From DASWHK01 sp036398215 (GTDB taxonomy: Bacteria; Acidobacteriota; UBA890): DNA of 8,843 nt. The notes below the pieces were generated by a model. That model did no database searches, was not told where the DNA came from, and saw only the letters and a program-made list of their open reading frames with translations. Shown one piece after another: positions 6,751 through 8,843 of the stretch (the first letter of the stretch is position 1; each line of letters opens with the position of its first letter). Position numbers and translations under genes: made by a program. The stretch covers positions 1-8,843 of the forward strand of contig DASWHK010000036.1 in assembly GCA_036398215.1 (NCBI GenBank), read 5' to 3'.

Positions 6751-7908
6751 CCGCCACTCCTCGAGCTGGCGCTGATCGGCAGGAGCACGCGAATACCCGC
6801 TCATCCCCAGGGTCGGGACCGGGTCCGACGGGTCGTAGAGGAAGCGATCGGGGAGCTCTGCGCCCGGCGCAGTCGTCGTCAACCGGCCATGCTCCATGAG
6901 CCCCCGGGCGTCGAGGCCGGCGTCGGGGCCGAAGTCGACGTCGCCGATCGACGTGCTCGCGGGCGTCGGGCCCGAGTGCGTCCAGGGCCCGACGATCAGC
7001 CGCTGGCCGGCGCGGCCCCGCTCGGTTCGCGCGTTGGCGCGCAGGCCCGAGAAGTTGCGCAGCGTTCCCGAAAGCAGGGTATCGTACCAGCCGGTCACGT
7101 GGAGCGCCGCGACCTCGAAACGGTCATGGCGCGCGGCGATGTCGAAGGTCTCCCAGAACTCGTCGTAGCTGGAATGCTCGAGCATCAGCCGGTAGCCGGG
7201 CGCGAACCGCGACAGCTCGAGGGCGTCCATCGTCTTGAGCGGCAGGTGCCACAGCCAGCGCTCGCGCAGCAGCCGGCGCTGCTCGCGGGTCAGCCCGAGC
7301 GGGCCGTCGCGATCGGCCGTCGGGTCGAGGATGCGGCGGCGGACGTCGGCCGCCTGACCGAGGTTCCACGCCAGACCGTCGCCGAGGTAGAAGGCGCCAC
7401 CCTGGAAGACCATGTCGTAGCGGCTCGCGTACGAAGAGCTGGGAAAGAGCGCCACGAGGCGGGGCGGGGCCAGCGTCGCGGCCATGAGCTGGGTGGTCGC
7501 CAAGTAGCTGCCGCCGAACATGCCGACCCGGCCGTCGACGAAGGGCAGGGAGGCGACCCACTCGACGGTGTCGTAACCGTCTTCGGCCTCGTCGTGTTGA
7601 CGGGCGATGCCGTCCGAGGTGTAGCGGCCGCGGGTGTCCTGAATGACGACGACGTAGCCTTTGGCGCTCAGGCTCTCGGATCGGGCCCGCCCCCCGGAGG
7701 TGTTCTTGGAATAGGGCGTTCGCTGCAGCAGCGCGGGGAATCGTCCCGGGGCGTCGGGTCGATAGATGTCGGCGCGCAGGATCGTTCCGTCGCGCATCGC
7801 GGCGGGGACGTTCTTCTCGACGATGACCCCGTGCTGCGGCGTCGCGGCGGCCAGCGCGATCGCGAGCAACCCCAACGCCGCGGGGAGTCGTGCTGCTTGC
7901 GCTTCCAT
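6751..7908 (-). pseudogene. CocE/NonD-family alpha/beta hydrolase, C-terminally truncated with an internal deletion
   Basis: ATG at 7908 opens a signal peptide (LGLLAIALAAATPQ), then an X-Pro dipeptidyl-peptidase/CocE catalytic domain: MRDGTILRADIYRP (38-51), RTPYSKN, QDTRGRYTSDG (90-100), nucleophile Ser134 in GGSYL, Asp276 in GWYDTLLSG, and His311 in GPWTHSG. The triad is therefore complete. After DFGPDAGLDARGLM (325-338) the family normally continues through a RWFDxWL segment and a linker; here it jumps in frame to GRLTTTAPGAELPDRFLYDP (341-360). This suggests a deletion of some tens of residues near 6895. Family similarity ends around DQRQLEEWR (about 386), so the C-terminal jelly-roll domain is missing. 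The frame stays open to 6175, so translation would give a 577-residue chimera ending in foreign sequence. The family cleaves esters and amides, often exported. No strong Shine-Dalgarno is visible. Confidence 0.8.
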
Positions 7909-7960
7909 GGCGTGCCGAGTCTAGTCGGCGGTTCTTCTTCGGTCGAGGGTGGCGGGTCGT

Positions 7961-8170
7961 CTACTGCCCTTGGTGAGACCGGCGTCCTTTCGGGGTCGCG
8001 CGGAGGCGCTCAATCTCGGCTTTGGTCTTCGCTTCGTTCCAGCCGAGGGCCGCACAGAGTCGCGGCCCGATCCGCAGTGCCAGCTCCGGGTTTTCGCCCC
8101 AATCCAGCCGCCGCAGCACGAGATCGTCGAGGTGCACCACGGCCTCATCGCGAACGAAGGCGACAAGATC
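7961..8170 (-). pseudogene. glpD: C-terminal fragment of FAD-dependent glycerol-3-phosphate dehydrogenase (GlpD-like)
   Basis: The last 69 residues of a GlpD-like protein. DLVAFVRDEAVVHLDDLVLR, then RLDWGENPEL, then RLCAALGWNEAKTKAEIERL resembles the C-terminal helical cap of FAD glycerol-3-phosphate dehydrogenases (the pattern VxxEMAxTLxDVLxRR...LGWDEARxxAEVxRY). The stop is TAG at 7961-7963. The full protein has about 500-550 residues, so nearly all of it, including the FAD-binding domain, is missing. Upstream of 8170 the same strand merely reads antisense through an amidase gene. The join is abrupt. The CocE-type gene starts 52 bases downstream on the same strand. A different FAD oxidoreductase with the same cap domain cannot be excluded. 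Confidence 0.65.
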
Positions 8171-8171
8171 G

Positions 8172-8843
8172 TTGATTGCCAAGCTGGCGACGGGCGAGCT
8201 GGCGGCGGGCGACAACTGGTTCGGCGGCCAAACGAAGAGCCCCTGGGACCCGGAGGTCGGATCGAGCGGTTCGTCGGCCGGCCCGTCATCGGCCACCGCC
8301 GCCGGCTGCGTCGGCTTCGCCATCGGCACGGAGACGAGCGGGTCGATTCTCAGCCCGTCGGCGCGCTGCGGGCTGGCCGGGCTGCGGCCGACCTTCGGCC
8401 GCATCAGCCGCTACGGCTGCATGGCGCTCTCCTGGACGCAGGATCGCCTCGGCCCGATCTGCCGCTACGCCGAGGATTGCGCGATCGTCATGCAGGCGAT
8501 CGCCAAGCCCGACGGTCGCGACATGAGCGTTTCCGATGCGCCGTTCAACTGGGACGCCGGCCTCGACATCCGGGGGCTGCGCGTCGGCTACATCGAGGAA
8601 TCGTTCGATGGGCTGACGAACGATGCCGCCCGGGCCAACGCCGAGAGCCTGCTCGCGACGCTGCGCGAGCTGGGAGTGTCGACGTTCATCCCGATGACGA
8701 TCCCCACGTTCAACACCAACGTCAGCTCGCTCGGCGTCGAATCGGCGGCCTTCTTCGATCACATGCGGCGCGCCGGCGAGCTGGAGGGCGCGCGCGGCGG
8801 CAATCGCGCCAACGCCTGGCTGCTGCCCGCGGTGGAGTACCTG
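8172..8843 (+). pseudogene. Amidase-signature amidase, catalytic core lacking its N-terminus (3' end outside window)
   Basis: A 224-codon frame open to the window end. It begins LIAKLATGELAAG, with the expected catalytic Lys (codon 8181), then GGQTKSPWDPE, the Gly/Ser motif GSSGSSAGPSSATAAG (cis-Ser codon 8271), GTETSGSILSPS (nucleophile Ser codon 8343) and CGLAGLRPTFGRISRYG. All three triad residues are present. The remainder (DRLGPICRYAEDCAIVMQA, DAPFNWDAG, LRVGYIEESF) is typical of AS amidases in Acidobacteriota-like genomes. The family has roughly 500-600 residues; the N-terminal part before the catalytic Lys is absent, replaced by the antisense of a GlpD-like C-terminus, and there is no start codon in a sensible place. 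Its last 169 bases equal the start of the window, in the same frame. Joined there, the two pieces would give one continuous amidase of about 380 residues, still without its N-terminus. Confidence 0.8.
8675..8843 (+). repeat. Terminal direct repeat, right copy (amidase coding)
   Basis: Partner of bases 1-169, same orientation and same reading frame, 166 of 169 identical. The longest exact run is 109 bases (8703-8811, equal to 29-137). The distance between equivalent bases is 8674, which would be the unit length if the molecule were circular or tandemly repeated. Confidence 0.95.

Noticed and set aside
6634..8175. A 513-codon open frame on the + strand
   Set aside because: Antisense to the CocE-type gene and GlpD fragment; no family features and low-complexity Arg/Ala/Gly content.
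8171..8404. 5' extension of the GlpD-like frame on the - strand
   Set aside because: This part is the antisense of the amidase Gly/Ser catalytic region, so the open frame there is not GlpD coding.
1..8843. A complete circular plasmid or phage genome
   Set aside because: End similarity suggests circularity, but there is no replication, partition, capsid or integrase gene, and the repeat is inexact.

Overview
The window is high-G+C bacterial DNA, about two-thirds G+C by eye. Its gene families suggest an Acidobacteriota- or Gemmatimonadota-like soil or marine bacterium, probably from a metagenome or single-cell assembly. The families are a Ser/Thr kinase fused to a TolB/PD40 beta-propeller, a secreted YtcJ-type amidohydrolase, a CocE/NonD hydrolase, and an amidase-signature enzyme with a Gly/Arg-rich loop. 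The phylum is inferred from family style only.

Layout. On the + strand: the C-terminal part of an amidase (2-640), a decayed DUF4143-ATPase scrap (704-835), then an intact 962-residue kinase-propeller protein (952-3840). On the - strand, reading from right to left: the last 69 residues of a glycerol-3-phosphate dehydrogenase-like protein (8170-7961), a CocE-type hydrolase that keeps its catalytic triad but loses its C-terminal part (7908-about 6751), two separate pieces of an N,N-dimethylformamidase-beta/Ig-like protein (6641-6384 and 6381-6175), an apparently intact amidohydrolase (6175-4415), and an APC amino-acid permease with its middle missing (4404-3942). At the right edge the + strand carries an amidase catalytic core (8172-8843). 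It butts directly against the GlpD-like fragment.

The most striking property is structural. At least six genes are cut or internally deleted, and the joins fall at domain-recognisable points: 8168-8174, about 6895, about 6640-6750, 6382-6384, 4300-4304, plus an in-frame stop at 758-760. The kinase and the amidohydrolase are clean. The first and last 169 bases of the window are a 166/169 direct repeat inside amidase coding sequence, with two silent and one missense difference. So the contig either closes on itself, runs between two tandem or strain-variant amidase copies, or is an assembly or amplification chimera.

Functionally, the - strand genes and the amidase are all hydrolases of amide or ester bonds with a permease alongside (CocE, dimethylformamidase-like, formamide-deformylase-like amidohydrolase, amidase, APC transporter). 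Tight spacing (a one-base stop/start overlap at 6175 and a 10-base gap at 4405-4414) suggests they once formed an operon for using amide or peptide-like substrates. That role is an inference. I saw no CRISPR array, tRNA, rRNA, transposase or clear terminator.
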